Of a stretch of DNA of 27,849 nucleotides, positions 15,290-21,378 are shown one piece after another. The stretch spans positions 1 through 27,849 of IMG/VR virus record IMGVR_UViG_3300015265_000015. One strand, 5' to 3'. The notes below the pieces were generated by a model. That model worked only from the letters and a program-made list of their open reading frames with translations, was not told the DNA's origin and searched no databases. The translations under genes and the position numbers were made by a program. Origin of the DNA: a virus. Within the stretch, counting starts at the first letter, position 1, and every line of letters begins with the position of its first letter.

Positions 15290-15949
15290 ATGTTTGATAT
15301 CAAAGACACCATATCCACCCGCTTAAAGGCTTGCCGCGCGCAAAAAGGGTGGACCTTTGCGGAAACCGCCACTGAGCTGTCACGAATCACCGGGGCCAAG
15401 TTCATCCCTTCGCGTTACGGTAACTGGGAACTCGGGATCAACGTCCCGCCGTTGGAAATGATCTTCGCCCTGAGCACCCTGTTCAGCAAACCCGGGGCAT
15501 ACCTGGCCGGACTCACCGACGACGACGGCACCTCACCGGAAACGCGCAAATACGCCATTCCAGTGCAATCGACCGTGCCCACCCCGAACGGCCTGATCAA
15601 CCTCGGCGACAACTCCCTGGCCTTTCGCCTGCGCTTTCTCGAAAGCATCAACCTCGACAAGGAAAAGATCCTCTTGGTGGTCGCCCCGGACGACAGCATG
15701 GCCGGCATCATCGAAGAAGGCGATTTGGCTTTGATCGACCTCAGCGAAACCGCCGTTACGCGTGACGACGTGTTCGCCATCATGGTCAAGGGCCGCTTGT
15801 GGCTGCGCTGGATTCGCCAATCCATCAAAGGCGACTACGTCATTCAGGCCGAGCGCCGCGACCATTACCCCGACACCACCCTGAGCGAAGACGAATTAGC
15901 CGAACTGCACATCCTCGGCCGCGTCCGCATGATCACGCATTTACGCTAA
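15290..15949 (+). CDS. cI: CI-type repressor (HTH plus S24/LexA-like domain)
   Basis: A 219-residue repressor from ATG 15290 (MFDIKDTISTRLKACRAQKG). Residues 5-75 form an XRE-type HTH ending in 'YLAGLTDDDG'. Residues 125-215 are an S24 peptidase-like dimerisation domain with the serine motif 'DDSMAGIIEEGD' (Ser136). Where the catalytic lysine is expected ('GRLWLRWIRQ', residue about 173) there is arginine. RecA-driven self-cleavage may therefore be lost. An earlier in-frame ATG at 15269 is less likely. It is the only long plus-strand gene in the left half, divergent from the early operon, as expected for the master repressor. Confidence 0.9.
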   Translation: MFDIKDTISTRLKACRAQKGWTFAETATELSRITGAKFIPSRYGNWELGINVPPLEMIFALSTLFSKPGAYLAGLTDDDGTSPETRKYAIPVQSTVPTPNGLINLGDNSLAFRLRFLESINLDKEKILLVVAPDDSMAGIIEEGDLALIDLSETAVTRDDVFAIMVKGRLWLRWIRQSIKGDYVIQAERRDHYPDTTLSEDELAELHILGRVRMITHLR

Positions 15950-15954
15950 TAAAA

Positions 15955-15973
15955 TGCCCCACGTCGGGGCTTT
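15955..15973 (+). terminator. Hairpin after cI
   Basis: GCCCC and GGGGC flank a short loop directly after the cI stop, followed by a short T run (TTTG). It is a weak intrinsic terminator for the cI transcript. Confidence 0.5.
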
Positions 15974-15994
15974 GCTACGCTTACAATTTACAGT

Positions 15995-16021
15995 TAAACT
16001 GTTTAAAACAGCAATTCCGTT
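15995..16021. promoter_or_regulatory. Operator-like cluster downstream of cI
   Basis: TAAACTGTTTAAA (15995-16007) lies within the overlapping inverted repeat CTGTTTAAAACAG (15999-16011). It is followed by ACAGCAATTCCGTT (16008-16021), an exact copy of 15159-15172. The first 13-mer also recurs at 26263-26275 in the rep upstream region. Confidence 0.5.
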
Positions 16022-16106
16022 AATCCGCACTTTCCCGCTTTTGTCCTGCCCTGTAATCTCAGATCAGCACCGGCGACACCGTTCAAACCCTTGCTGTAAT
16101 TGCCTT

Positions 16107-16273
16107 TTGCCATCATGCGCGCCGTTCTCTATAGTGGCGACCTTGGATCCACAAGAGGCCTGCACCGGATTGAAAGGCCCAGCCAAAAGCGAATAACGCC
16201 CCACTTTGGGGCACGAATGACCATACTTTTACACTTAAAGTGTAATTAACAGTTTGCAAGGTAGTAATCTGAT
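16107..16273 (+). promoter_or_regulatory. Promoter and structured leader upstream of the LuxR-type operon
   Basis: TTGCCA (16107-16112), a 17-base spacer and TATAGT (16130-16135) make a strong sigma-70 promoter. The RNA would start near 16142 and has no open frame until 16274. It contains two hairpins (GGCCT...AGGCC near 16157-16180; GCCCC-N5-GGGGC near 16198-16213). It then crosses the palindrome TTACACT-TAA-AGTGTAA (16229-16245). That palindrome overlaps a second possible promoter (ATGACC-18-TGTAAT, 16217-16246). Together they fill the 324-bp gene-free gap after cI. Confidence 0.5.
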
Positions 16274-16558
16274 ATGACCCCAGGACTTTTAACCGCAATC
16301 GACCCTGCCTCCACCGCCCTTGCCATCGGTGCCGGCATCCTCATTTTCAGCGAAGAAACCCAGCGCTTGCTGTGCACGCGCATGAACCGCAAGGCCGCCA
16401 TGGCCGCCGGCATTGGTGCGCTGGCCATGCGCGCGATCGACACCGGCGACACGGACGGCGTCCTTGACCTGATCGCCGCCATGGCCGACGACCTCACCGA
16501 AGAACTTCAAAACCTAGCCAGCATCGCTGGCCAACTCAAAGCCGCGAAAGCCGCCTAA
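16274..16558 (+). CDS. Unrecognised small protein upstream of the LuxR-type regulator
   Basis: A 94-residue protein (MTPGLLTAIDPASTALAIGA). The Ala-rich 'NRKAAMAAGIGALAMRAIDTGDTDGVLDLIAAMADDLTEEL' is predicted almost fully helical. It contains one Cys and no membrane segment. The ribosome site is weak. It lies 27 bases before the LuxR-type gene, shares its operon and sits behind the TTACACT palindrome. Perhaps it is a partner of that regulator; the function is not known. Confidence 0.65.
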   Translation: MTPGLLTAIDPASTALAIGAGILIFSEETQRLLCTRMNRKAAMAAGIGALAMRAIDTGDTDGVLDLIAAMADDLTEELQNLASIAGQLKAAKAA

Positions 16559-16585
16559 TCAATCACAGGGTTAAGGAAACACACG

Positions 16586-17047
16586 ATGTACGCTGAAAGG
16601 GAAATTCAAGGCGAAGAGGTTATAGGGCGACTGAGTCAGGCGCTCAATGACACCGAGTTACGCGTACTGGTCGGCCTCGCCGATGGTGAAAGCCCCAACA
16701 CCATCGGCACCATGCTCGGCGTCGACAGCAGCGGTTTCCGACTGCTAGAACGCACCATCAAAGCTAAACTCGGCGCCAAGACCCACCCCCACATGATCGC
16801 CCGCGCCTTTACCCTAGGCGTGCTGATTCCGCGCGCGCTGTGCCTGCTATTGTCGGTCCTGTGTGCCACCGAACACGTCGACGATGGCAACCGCAACCAA
16901 ACCCGCCGGGGCGGCCGTACCGCACCGGCCTCCCGCGTTGCCCGCAGCAGCGTCAGCCGTGCCGCCAGCGGCCCGGGCGACCATCAGGAAAGCGTGCGCT
17001 TGGCCGAATGCTTTCAGATAGCCAGCGCCCTGCGCATCGCGAGCTGA
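16586..17047 (+). CDS. LuxR-type helix-turn-helix regulator
   Basis: A 153-residue protein (MYAEREIQGEEVIGRLSQAL) with AAGGA eight bases before the ATG. Residues 18-75 match a GerE/LuxR HTH: 'LNDTELRVLVGLADGESPNTIGTMLGVDSSGFRLLERTIKAKLGA'. No receiver or autoinducer domain is present, so it is a lone DNA-binding unit. A hydrophobic stretch 'PRALCLLLSVLC' follows, then a basic, probably disordered tail. With the 94-residue gene it forms the only plus-strand operon besides cI. It could be a lysogeny or replication regulator. It ends before a strong bidirectional terminator. Confidence 0.75.
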   Translation: MYAEREIQGEEVIGRLSQALNDTELRVLVGLADGESPNTIGTMLGVDSSGFRLLERTIKAKLGAKTHPHMIARAFTLGVLIPRALCLLLSVLCATEHVDDGNRNQTRRGGRTAPASRVARSSVSRAASGPGDHQESVRLAECFQIASALRIAS

Positions 17048-17094
17048 TCCCGCGCCTTTTTCCGCCGCCGCCCCCCCCCAACCATCAGACACAA

Positions 17095-17143
17095 AAAAAG
17101 GCCTTGTAAGGATATTGATTTAATATCCTTACAAGGCCTTTTT
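17095..17143. terminator. Bidirectional terminator, 22-bp perfect stem
   Basis: The left arm 17095-17116 and right arm 17122-17143 are perfectly complementary around a five-base loop. The outer part of the stem is A5/T5, so both strands end in a T-tract. It separates the convergent LuxR-type operon and the partition operon. Confidence 0.93.
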
Positions 17144-17207
17144 AATTCTATTCTCGGGTTACTAACGCATTAATAACCCGTTCCGCCGCTCCCGCCGCTG
17201 GCCGCCC

Positions 17208-17471
17208 TCAGTCCTTCGGACGCGCCAAGCTGACCCCGTTGGCCAGCATGTTGTTGATCGCCATGTTGATCAACCCAGCCCGCCCCATACTCAGCTCGCT
17301 GGCCATGTCGTCGACGCGCTGCAATTGCGCCGGATCGATGGTCAGGCTGATTTGCACCTTGTTGCCTTTCTTCACGCCCGGCCCCTTGGTCGCCGCATCA
17401 GGCGCGGCCTGAATAAAGGTGTCGATGTCCTTCACCGGCGGCACAGGTTTGGCTTTCTTTACAATGGTCAT
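17208..17471 (-). CDS. Ribbon-helix-helix partition protein (ParG/ParB-type)
   Basis: An 87-residue protein (MTIVKKAKPVPPVKDIDTFI). A flexible basic N-terminus precedes a C-terminal RHH domain: 'KVQISLTIDPAQLQRVDDMASELSMGRAGLINMAINNML' (strand, helix, helix). It follows parA in the same operon. That is the type Ib layout, in which the RHH protein binds the centromere and the parA operator and stimulates the ATPase. Size and order resemble ParF-ParG. AATATTAAAAA in the 38-base gap between the two genes may be an extra operator. Confidence 0.82.
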   Translation of the reverse strand: MTIVKKAKPVPPVKDIDTFIQAAPDAATKGPGVKKGNKVQISLTIDPAQLQRVDDMASELSMGRAGLINMAINNMLANGVSLARPKD

Positions 17472-17509
17472 GGTCGTTGTTCCAATATTAAAAACAGATT
17501 AATTGTATA

Positions 17510-18154
17510 TCAAAATACAGCGGCAATAAGCGCCTTTAGCTCGGCGATCGCCTTGGGGTCTTTGACTTTCACCTCAGTGACCGACAACCCAGCCCCGGCC
17601 GCATTGGAGTAGGCCTTGCGCCGGCGCAGGATCTTCGGCAAGTACTCGATTTGCGGGAAGTCCGCCACAGCCTCGGCCGCGTCGCGGTTATCCGTGGACA
17701 GCACGCCCGGCTCGGCTTTGTTCAAAAAGGCATACACCCGCAAACCGTCGCGCACGCTGCGCACCTCATCGACCAGTGCGGCGATGTCCTCCAGCGCCCA
17801 TACCTCAAAGCTACGCGGCTCAAAAGGCACCAGCAGCACGTCAGCCAGCGACATCGCCGCACGCAAGGCGGTCGAGTCGCGCCCGCCGGCATCAATAATG
17901 ATGTCGTCGTAAAGATCCTTTTGCGTCAGCACCTGGGAACGCAGCACCGGCCCGTCAAAATAGGTCGCGCAGGCAATCGCCGGCAATACCCCGGCTTCAT
18001 CACGAATGGCGATCGCCTTTTGCGCCGTCGCCTGTCGATCGCCATCAACCACCAGCACCCGCCGCCCAGCCCGGGCGCGCTCAATGGCCAGCTCGATCGC
18101 CGTCGTGGTCTTGCCCACACCGCCCTTTGTGTTCCCCACCACCACTATGGTCAT
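17510..18154 (-). CDS. parA: ParA-family partition ATPase
   Basis: A 214-residue Walker-type ATPase from ATG 18154 (MTIVVVGNTKGGVGKTTTAI), with GAGGGA just upstream. The frame extends to 18214 but only across the palindromic operator. Deviant Walker A is KGGVGKTT (residues 9-16), 'VVDGDRQATA' is the second motif, and 'IIIDAGGRDSTALR' is Walker B. No N-terminal HTH is present, so it is the small type Ib ParA. It would segregate the plasmid form over the nucleoid. It pairs with the RHH gene 38 bases downstream and is preceded by a 32-bp palindrome. Chromosomal phages rarely keep such a gene. Confidence 0.93.
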   Translation of the reverse strand: MTIVVVGNTKGGVGKTTTAIELAIERARAGRRVLVVDGDRQATAQKAIAIRDEAGVLPAIACATYFDGPVLRSQVLTQKDLYDDIIIDAGGRDSTALRAAMSLADVLLVPFEPRSFEVWALEDIAALVDEVRSVRDGLRVYAFLNKAEPGVLSTDNRDAAEAVADFPQIEYLPKILRRRKAYSNAAGAGLSVTEVKVKDPKAIAELKALIAAVF

Positions 18155-18163
18155 ACCATCCCT

Positions 18164-18195
18164 CGCATACTTTTTTAATATTAAAAACGTATGCG
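18164..18195. promoter_or_regulatory. 32-bp palindrome upstream of parA (operator/centromere candidate)
   Basis: CGCATAC (18164-18170) and GTATGCG (18189-18195) flank the AT-rich core TTTTTTAATATTAAAAA. Fifteen of sixteen pairs are symmetric. It lies nine bases before the parA start, next to a second small inverted repeat (TATCG-tag-CGATA). In type Ib partition loci the centromere and operator lie upstream of parA, so this is the natural binding site for the RHH protein. Confidence 0.7.
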
Positions 18196-18265
18196 TATCG
18201 TAGCGATAACGCACCGTATGTCAATTAAAGAAAGATGCAGAGAGCGAACTAATAAATAGACCGGC

Positions 18266-18293
18266 ATAAAAAAGCCCCGACGTAATCGAGGCT
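18266..18293 (-). terminator. Terminator of the small-gene operon
   Basis: On the minus strand AGCCTCGA pairs with TCGGGGCT (one mismatch) around a short loop, followed by six T. It ends the operon 20946-18315 and isolates parA, which must therefore have its own promoter. Confidence 0.82.
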
Positions 18294-18314
18294 ACTTTGC
18301 GAGCATGTGACCGG

Positions 18315-18557
18315 TCACGACTCCACGGCAAACGAGCGGATGCCGGCCCCCGAAGTGAAGCGCTCGACCGTGTCCAGGCTCGCCCAGGTGCGCACCGCTT
18401 CGCGCTGGGAACGCACGGCCAGCCAGTTCGCCGCCGGACCACCGAGGCGCACATACACCGCCCAGCGATCGCCATGGCGCGCCACCTTGCACTCACGCAC
18501 CGAACCGCCGGCGATCAACTCCAGCAACTGCCCCTCGTCGAAGCCTTTGCGCTTCAT
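18315..18557 (-). CDS. ParC-family partition-associated protein (tentative)
   Basis: An 80-residue protein (MKRKGFDEGQLLELIAGGSV). The pattern 'SVREC.V..HGDRWAVYVRLGG....LA..R...RTWASLDTV..F....GI.SF.VE' resembles small ParC-type proteins encoded beside parA on plasmids and integrative elements. The fold appears to be a beta sheet with one helix. The start overlaps the preceding stop by ATGA. It is the last gene before a terminator and then the parA promoter. The role in partition is inferred from neighbours and resemblance. Confidence 0.6.
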   Translation of the reverse strand: MKRKGFDEGQLLELIAGGSVRECKVARHGDRWAVYVRLGGPAANWLAVRSQREAVRTWASLDTVERFTSGAGIRSFAVES

Positions 18558-18817
18558 AGCGAAGCCGACCGGTCAGCCGCCCGAAAGGTCAGCGTCGACG
18601 CCGCCAGATACCGCACTTCACCGCCTAAGGCCTCGCCACTGGGCAAGGTCACCCGCACGCGCTTCGCGCCCAGGGCGGCCGGCAATGCGTGAGGAAACGA
18701 CAGTTCAAACAACCCGGGCATGGTTTCGCCCAAGGTCACACTCACCGCCGCCTCGACCTCGGCGCCGTCCGCCTGGGCGAACTTCAGCACCGCCGGCCCC
18801 ACATAGGAAAAAGCCAC
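18554..18817 (-). CDS. Unrecognised 87-residue protein
   Basis: I choose GTG 18817 (VAFSYVGPAVLKFAQADGAE) because GAGGGGG lies five bases upstream. The only ATG, at 18850, has no such site. The protein is beta-rich with 'RVRVTLPSGEALGGEVRYLAASTLTFRA' and no Cys or membrane segment. It is coupled to the ParC-like gene by ATGA. The 87-bp gap to the previous gene contains the palindrome GCGTTAC-C-GTAACGC. The function is unknown. Confidence 0.6.
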   Translation of the reverse strand: MAFSYVGPAVLKFAQADGAEVEAAVSVTLGETMPGLFELSFPHALPAALGAKRVRVTLPSGEALGGEVRYLAASTLTFRAADRSASL

Positions 18818-18905
18818 CCTTACCCCCTCAAGACAAAACCCACCCAACAACCCGGGGCAGCGTACCAGAAGGCGCGCGCGTTACCGTAACGCTGGATAGT
18901 CGCCG

Positions 18906-19211
18906 TCAGGGCGCCACCGGCGGCAGGCCACGCGGCAACGGCCCAGGCTGAGCCGAGCGCGCGCACACCTCACACGGCCGATCGCTCGGCCACTCACCCC
19001 GACACGGCACGCAGTGATAGAGCGGCGGTCGGATCTTGCCCTTGAGTTCGCGCCAGTCCAGCAGCTCGACCGGCCGGGCATACACCTTGGCCAGCGCCGC
19101 CTGCACCGCCTGAATATCGCTGTCGTACTCAATCGGAAATTCCGTGTCGATCACCCGCACATGATCCGTGCGCGACGAGGTGCAACGGTAACGAACGTGA
19201 TAACGCGGCAT
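18906..19211 (-). CDS. Small zinc-ribbon-like protein
   Basis: A 101-residue protein (MPRYHVRYRCTSSRTDHVRV). The first 60 residues are basic and beta-rich. 'HCVPCRGEWPSDRPCEVCAR' (about 67-86) has two CxxC pairs 12 residues apart, the usual shape of a zinc ribbon. A proline-rich tail follows. Its ATG overlaps the stop of the previous gene (TAATG). A nucleic-acid-binding role is possible. Confidence 0.65.
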   Translation of the reverse strand: MPRYHVRYRCTSSRTDHVRVIDTEFPIEYDSDIQAVQAALAKVYARPVELLDWRELKGKIRPPLYHCVPCRGEWPSDRPCEVCARSAQPGPLPRGLPPVAP

Positions 19212-19519
19212 TAAAACCCCTCCTGAGGGCCGGCCAGCGGGATCGCTTCAGCCTTGAAGGTTTCGGCCTCGACCTCGGTCAACGCCCCGTACAGCACCAT
19301 CAGATTCAGCCAGTAGGCAAAGCCCAGCAGGGCCACCGGCGACCGGTGCGCGATCGACTCCAGATGATCGAGCAAGGTCAGCTCCAGATTGCCCCGGGGC
19401 AAGGGCGTGGCCTCAGGCTTGAGCGCCGGGGCCACCCGATCGGCCAGCTCGGCACACGCCGGCGACCACGCGCGCAACGTCTCCCACCGATGGTCGACCA
19501 GCCGGCGCAGGGCGCTCAT
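19211..19519 (-). CDS. Unrecognised operon protein
   Basis: A 102-residue protein from ATG 19519 (MSALRRLVDHRWETLRAWSP). A longer frame to 19576 would run inside the upstream gene. The ATGA overlap at 19516-19519 fixes the start. The sequence is mostly helical with 'LLDHLESIAHRSPVALLGFA' followed by 'YWLNLMVLYGALTEVEAETF', a moderately hydrophobic stretch. It is the fourth gene from the 3' end of a nine-gene operon. No family is recognised. Confidence 0.6.
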   Translation of the reverse strand: MSALRRLVDHRWETLRAWSPACAELADRVAPALKPEATPLPRGNLELTLLDHLESIAHRSPVALLGFAYWLNLMVLYGALTEVEAETFKAEAIPLAGPQEGF

Positions 19520-19944
19520 TGGAATTCGTCCTCTTGCAACACACGCGGATCCGCCGTGCGCGCCAGGCGCGCGCATTCGCGGGCGAACTCGGCCGGCGTG
19601 TAGTTGCTCAGGATCGCGATCATGTTTTTCAGCCGCGACTTGAAGTGCCCGGCATTCAGGCCGTGGGCATTCGCCCCGGGCTTGGCCACGCCATCGTCAC
19701 TCAGACCGAGGCGCACCTGGGCGGCCGCCACCGCCCGGCGCCCGTACAAGGCGAAGCCTTCGCCGGCGATCGGGTGATAGCCGTCCGCGACCATCCTTTC
19801 GACGTACCACTTCACATAGTTGCCGGCGTCCTCCAGATCGTCGACCGTCTGCACCTGCTCCACCTCGGCGATCAGGCGCAGCGCTCGGGCCTCCATCGCC
19901 TGGGCGCTGGCCAAGGTCAGCTTTTTGGTTTTTTGGGTGGCCAT
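19516..19944 (-). CDS. Unrecognised operon protein
   Basis: A 142-residue protein (MATQKTKKLTLASAQAMEAR). Helical regions 'ARALRLIAEVEQVQTVDDLEDAGNYVKWYVERM' and 'FKSRLKNMIAILSNYTPAEFARECARLAR' flank a Gly/Ala-rich middle. It starts three bases after the previous stop and overlaps the next gene by ATGA. No motif was recognised. Good coding structure and coupling make it a confident gene of unknown role. Confidence 0.65.
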   Translation of the reverse strand: MATQKTKKLTLASAQAMEARALRLIAEVEQVQTVDDLEDAGNYVKWYVERMVADGYHPIAGEGFALYGRRAVAAAQVRLGLSDDGVAKPGANAHGLNAGHFKSRLKNMIAILSNYTPAEFARECARLARTADPRVLQEDEFQ

Positions 19945-19947
19945 GTC

Positions 19948-20127
19948 CTAACCCCTGCGCTCAAGAACGATTTCACTCATGCCGCCCGGCTTGGGCGTCA
20001 CGCGGTATTGCTCGATCCCACAGGGATCGCTGGCCAGCCCTTCCAGCACCGACGCCACGTAGCGCCGGCGCAGGCTCACGACCTCGCCCCGGGCCAGCAT
20101 CTGGCGAATTTCCGTAATGGTCGCCAT
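19948..20127 (-). CDS. Unrecognised 59-residue protein
   Basis: ATG 20127 (MATITEIRQMLARGEVVSLR) overlaps the previous stop as TGATG, which fixes the start over a longer frame from 20160. The N-terminal helix is followed by a basic 'LRRRYVASVLEGLASD' and ends 'GGMSEIVLERRG'. No domain was identified. Its place directly after the winged-helix gene hints at a linked role. Confidence 0.55.
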   Translation of the reverse strand: MATITEIRQMLARGEVVSLRRRYVASVLEGLASDPCGIEQYRVTPKPGGMSEIVLERRG

Positions 20128-20507
20128 CACACCCCCCCTTGCAGATCCGCCCAGGCCCATGGCTGCACCCGGTACATGCGGTGCGAATACACCGCCTTAC
20201 CCTCCAGGCGCCCCGCTGCTACCAGGCGCGACCAGTGCCCGCGCACCACGCCCTTATCGTCCAGGGCCACCAGCAACCAGCGCGCCCGATCCAGCCCCAC
20301 ACCAAAGCGGCGCATCAGCGCCCGGGGACCGGTGAACGGCCGCGCCGCGACAAAGCGCGTCACCCTTGTCAACAGCGGATCGCCCAACCACAGCGGCGAT
20401 TGACCGAGCGGCGAACACGGCGCCCAGGACGGCAAGAACGGATTAGCGTCGAACACCGACTGAGCAACCGCCTCAAAACTCACCGGCACGACCGGCACGA
20501 CACTCAT
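20127..20507 (-). CDS. Winged-helix protein resembling the FtsK gamma domain
   Basis: A 126-residue protein from ATG 20507 (ATGA overlap with the previous stop). Residues about 40-95 read 'DPLLTRVTRFVAARPFTGPR' then 'ALMRRFGVGLDRARWLLVAL' then 'DDKGVV'. This matches by eye the FtsK/SpoIIIE gamma winged helix (DPLY..AV.FV......S...LQR.F.IGYNRAARL...ME..GIV), which binds KOPS in FtsK. No motor ATPase domain is attached. A free gamma-like domain on a plasmid-phage could regulate genes, steer resolution or imitate FtsK binding. The N-terminal 40 residues and the C-terminal 'YSHRMYRVQPWAWADL' are unassigned. Confidence 0.6.
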   Translation of the reverse strand: MSVVPVVPVSFEAVAQSVFDANPFLPSWAPCSPLGQSPLWLGDPLLTRVTRFVAARPFTGPRALMRRFGVGLDRARWLLVALDDKGVVRGHWSRLVAAGRLEGKAVYSHRMYRVQPWAWADLQGGV

Positions 20508-20653
20508 TGCTCGTCGCCCTCGTCGTCGTCCCGCTGCGACCAACCCGCTTCCTGCTCGGCTTCCTCGGGGGTGATGTCCGCTTGCAACTGTTCCCGGCGC
20601 AGCGCGCGCATATCGGCGTCGTGCGCCGGGTCGTCATATTCCACATAGGCCAT
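20504..20653 (-). CDS. Acidic 49-residue protein
   Basis: ATG 20653 (MAYVEYDDPAHDADMRALRR) has AGGAG eight bases upstream. An in-frame ATG at 20692 has none. The product is highly acidic at its end (SQRDDDEGDEQ) and helical in the middle. Such small acidic proteins are sometimes anti-restriction or DNA mimics, but nothing here proves that. It is coupled to the winged-helix gene by ATGA. Confidence 0.55.
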   Translation of the reverse strand: MAYVEYDDPAHDADMRALRREQLQADITPEEAEQEAGWSQRDDDEGDEQ

Positions 20654-20691
20654 GGGCAAAACTCCTTTTTCAATGGGTGGGTGACGCGTCA

Positions 20692-20946
20692 CTACTCGCC
20701 TTGATTGGCCAACTGGTTCAGGCGCTGGCCCGACGTGCCGGGCATTTCATGGCAGCGCTCGACCGCCTGGGCCTCGGGCGCGAGCGCGGCGGTGATCGCC
20801 TCGTCAACGGTCAGGCCATAACCGATGTATTGCGGATGGGCTTCGTCGTCGTAGACCTCGGCACACCAGCCGGCGCCATGCTCCGGGGTCAGGGCGATCC
20901 GGCGCGACTCGATCAGATCGATCAGCGATTGGTTGGGGGTGGGCAT
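20692..20946 (-). CDS. First gene of the small-gene operon, unrecognised
   Basis: An 84-residue protein from ATG 20946 (MPTPNQSLIDLIESRRIALT) with AAGGAAA upstream. The pattern 'RIALTPEHGAGWCAEVYDDE' with 'AHPQYIGYGLTVDEAITAAL' suggests a small alpha/beta fold with one Cys. It is the promoter-proximal gene of the run ending at 18315 and stands right after tandem operator-like repeats. It is acidic overall. Function unknown. Confidence 0.6.
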   Translation of the reverse strand: MPTPNQSLIDLIESRRIALTPEHGAGWCAEVYDDEAHPQYIGYGLTVDEAITAALAPEAQAVERCHEMPGTSGQRLNQLANQGE

Positions 20947-20982
20947 GGGGCGGTTTTCCTTTTCGAGTGAGGGGCCAGCATT

Positions 20983-21033
20983 GCGTAAAATCATTTACGC
21001 CTAAAGTGATGTATCAGTTTACCTAAAAGTGAT
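20983..21033. promoter_or_regulatory. Tandem operators before the small-gene operon
   Basis: Two 21-bp elements, 20990-21010 and 21013-21033, both run from ATCA to AAGTGAT (or AAAGTGAT) and are two bases apart. The first also lies in the perfect inverted repeat GCGTAAA-ATCA-TTTACGC (20983-21000). Both resemble the cI-region element TTTACACTTAAAGTGTA. The spacing (23 bp, about two helical turns) suits cooperative repressor binding over the operon promoter. Confidence 0.65.
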
Positions 21034-21044
21034 TTGCACGGCCG

Positions 21045-21084
21045 AAAAAAAAGACCCCCGGCAGTCTGGTAACTGACGGGGGTC
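21045..21084 (-). terminator. Strong terminator downstream of the 21116 gene
   Basis: On the minus strand GACCCCCG (with GTCAG inside) pairs with CGGGGGTC, then eight T. It insulates the small-gene operon from transcription coming from 21361 and beyond. Confidence 0.88.
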
Positions 21085-21115
21085 ATTTCACATAAACAGC
21101 GTTACTCGTAACGCG

Positions 21116-21361
21116 TCAGTGCGCCTCTTCGCCTTCCTGCTGCGCCGCGTCGGCCAGTTCGCCCAGCGCCTGCGCTTCGGGCGCATTGATCAGGCCCAGG
21201 CCTTCCAGCGTCCGCAGGCGGCCGTTAACTTCGGCGCGGTGATACAGGCCCGGCGTCCCCGGCATCGTGCGCAGCGCCTCGATTTCTTGGCGAACGTGGG
21301 CCTTGGCGCGATCAATCAGGCCAGCACTGAGGGTAATGGGTTGGGTCATGGTCGTACTCAT
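21116..21361 (-). CDS. Unrecognised small helical protein
   Basis: An 81-residue protein (MSTTMTQPITLSAGLIDRAK). It is helical, with 'RAKAHVRQEIEALRTMPGTP' and 'LEGLGLINAPEAQALGELAD', and has no Cys or membrane segment. An AAGGAA site lies 11 bases upstream; a second ATG four codons on is also possible. The 17-bp leader before it (21365-21381) is repeated before the next upstream gene. A GTTAC-GTAAC palindrome (21099-21114) sits at its stop, then the terminator. Confidence 0.6.
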   Translation of the reverse strand: MSTTMTQPITLSAGLIDRAKAHVRQEIEALRTMPGTPGLYHRAEVNGRLRTLEGLGLINAPEAQALGELADAAQQEGEEAH

Positions 21362-21378
21362 TTTGGCGGGGGTTCCTT

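Noticed and set aside
15999-16011. CTGTTTAAAACAG as a LexA (SOS) box
   Set aside because: The spacing between CTGT and ACAG is five bases, not the eight needed for the gammaproteobacterial LexA site.
16198-16213. GCCCC-N5-GGGGC hairpin as a terminator of the 16142 transcript
   Set aside because: No T-tract follows on the plus strand. It is better described as a leader hairpin.
19519-20403. Plus-strand open frame of 294 codons
   Set aside because: It is antisense to four coupled minus-strand genes with proper start/stop overlaps, and its composition is that of a shadow frame.
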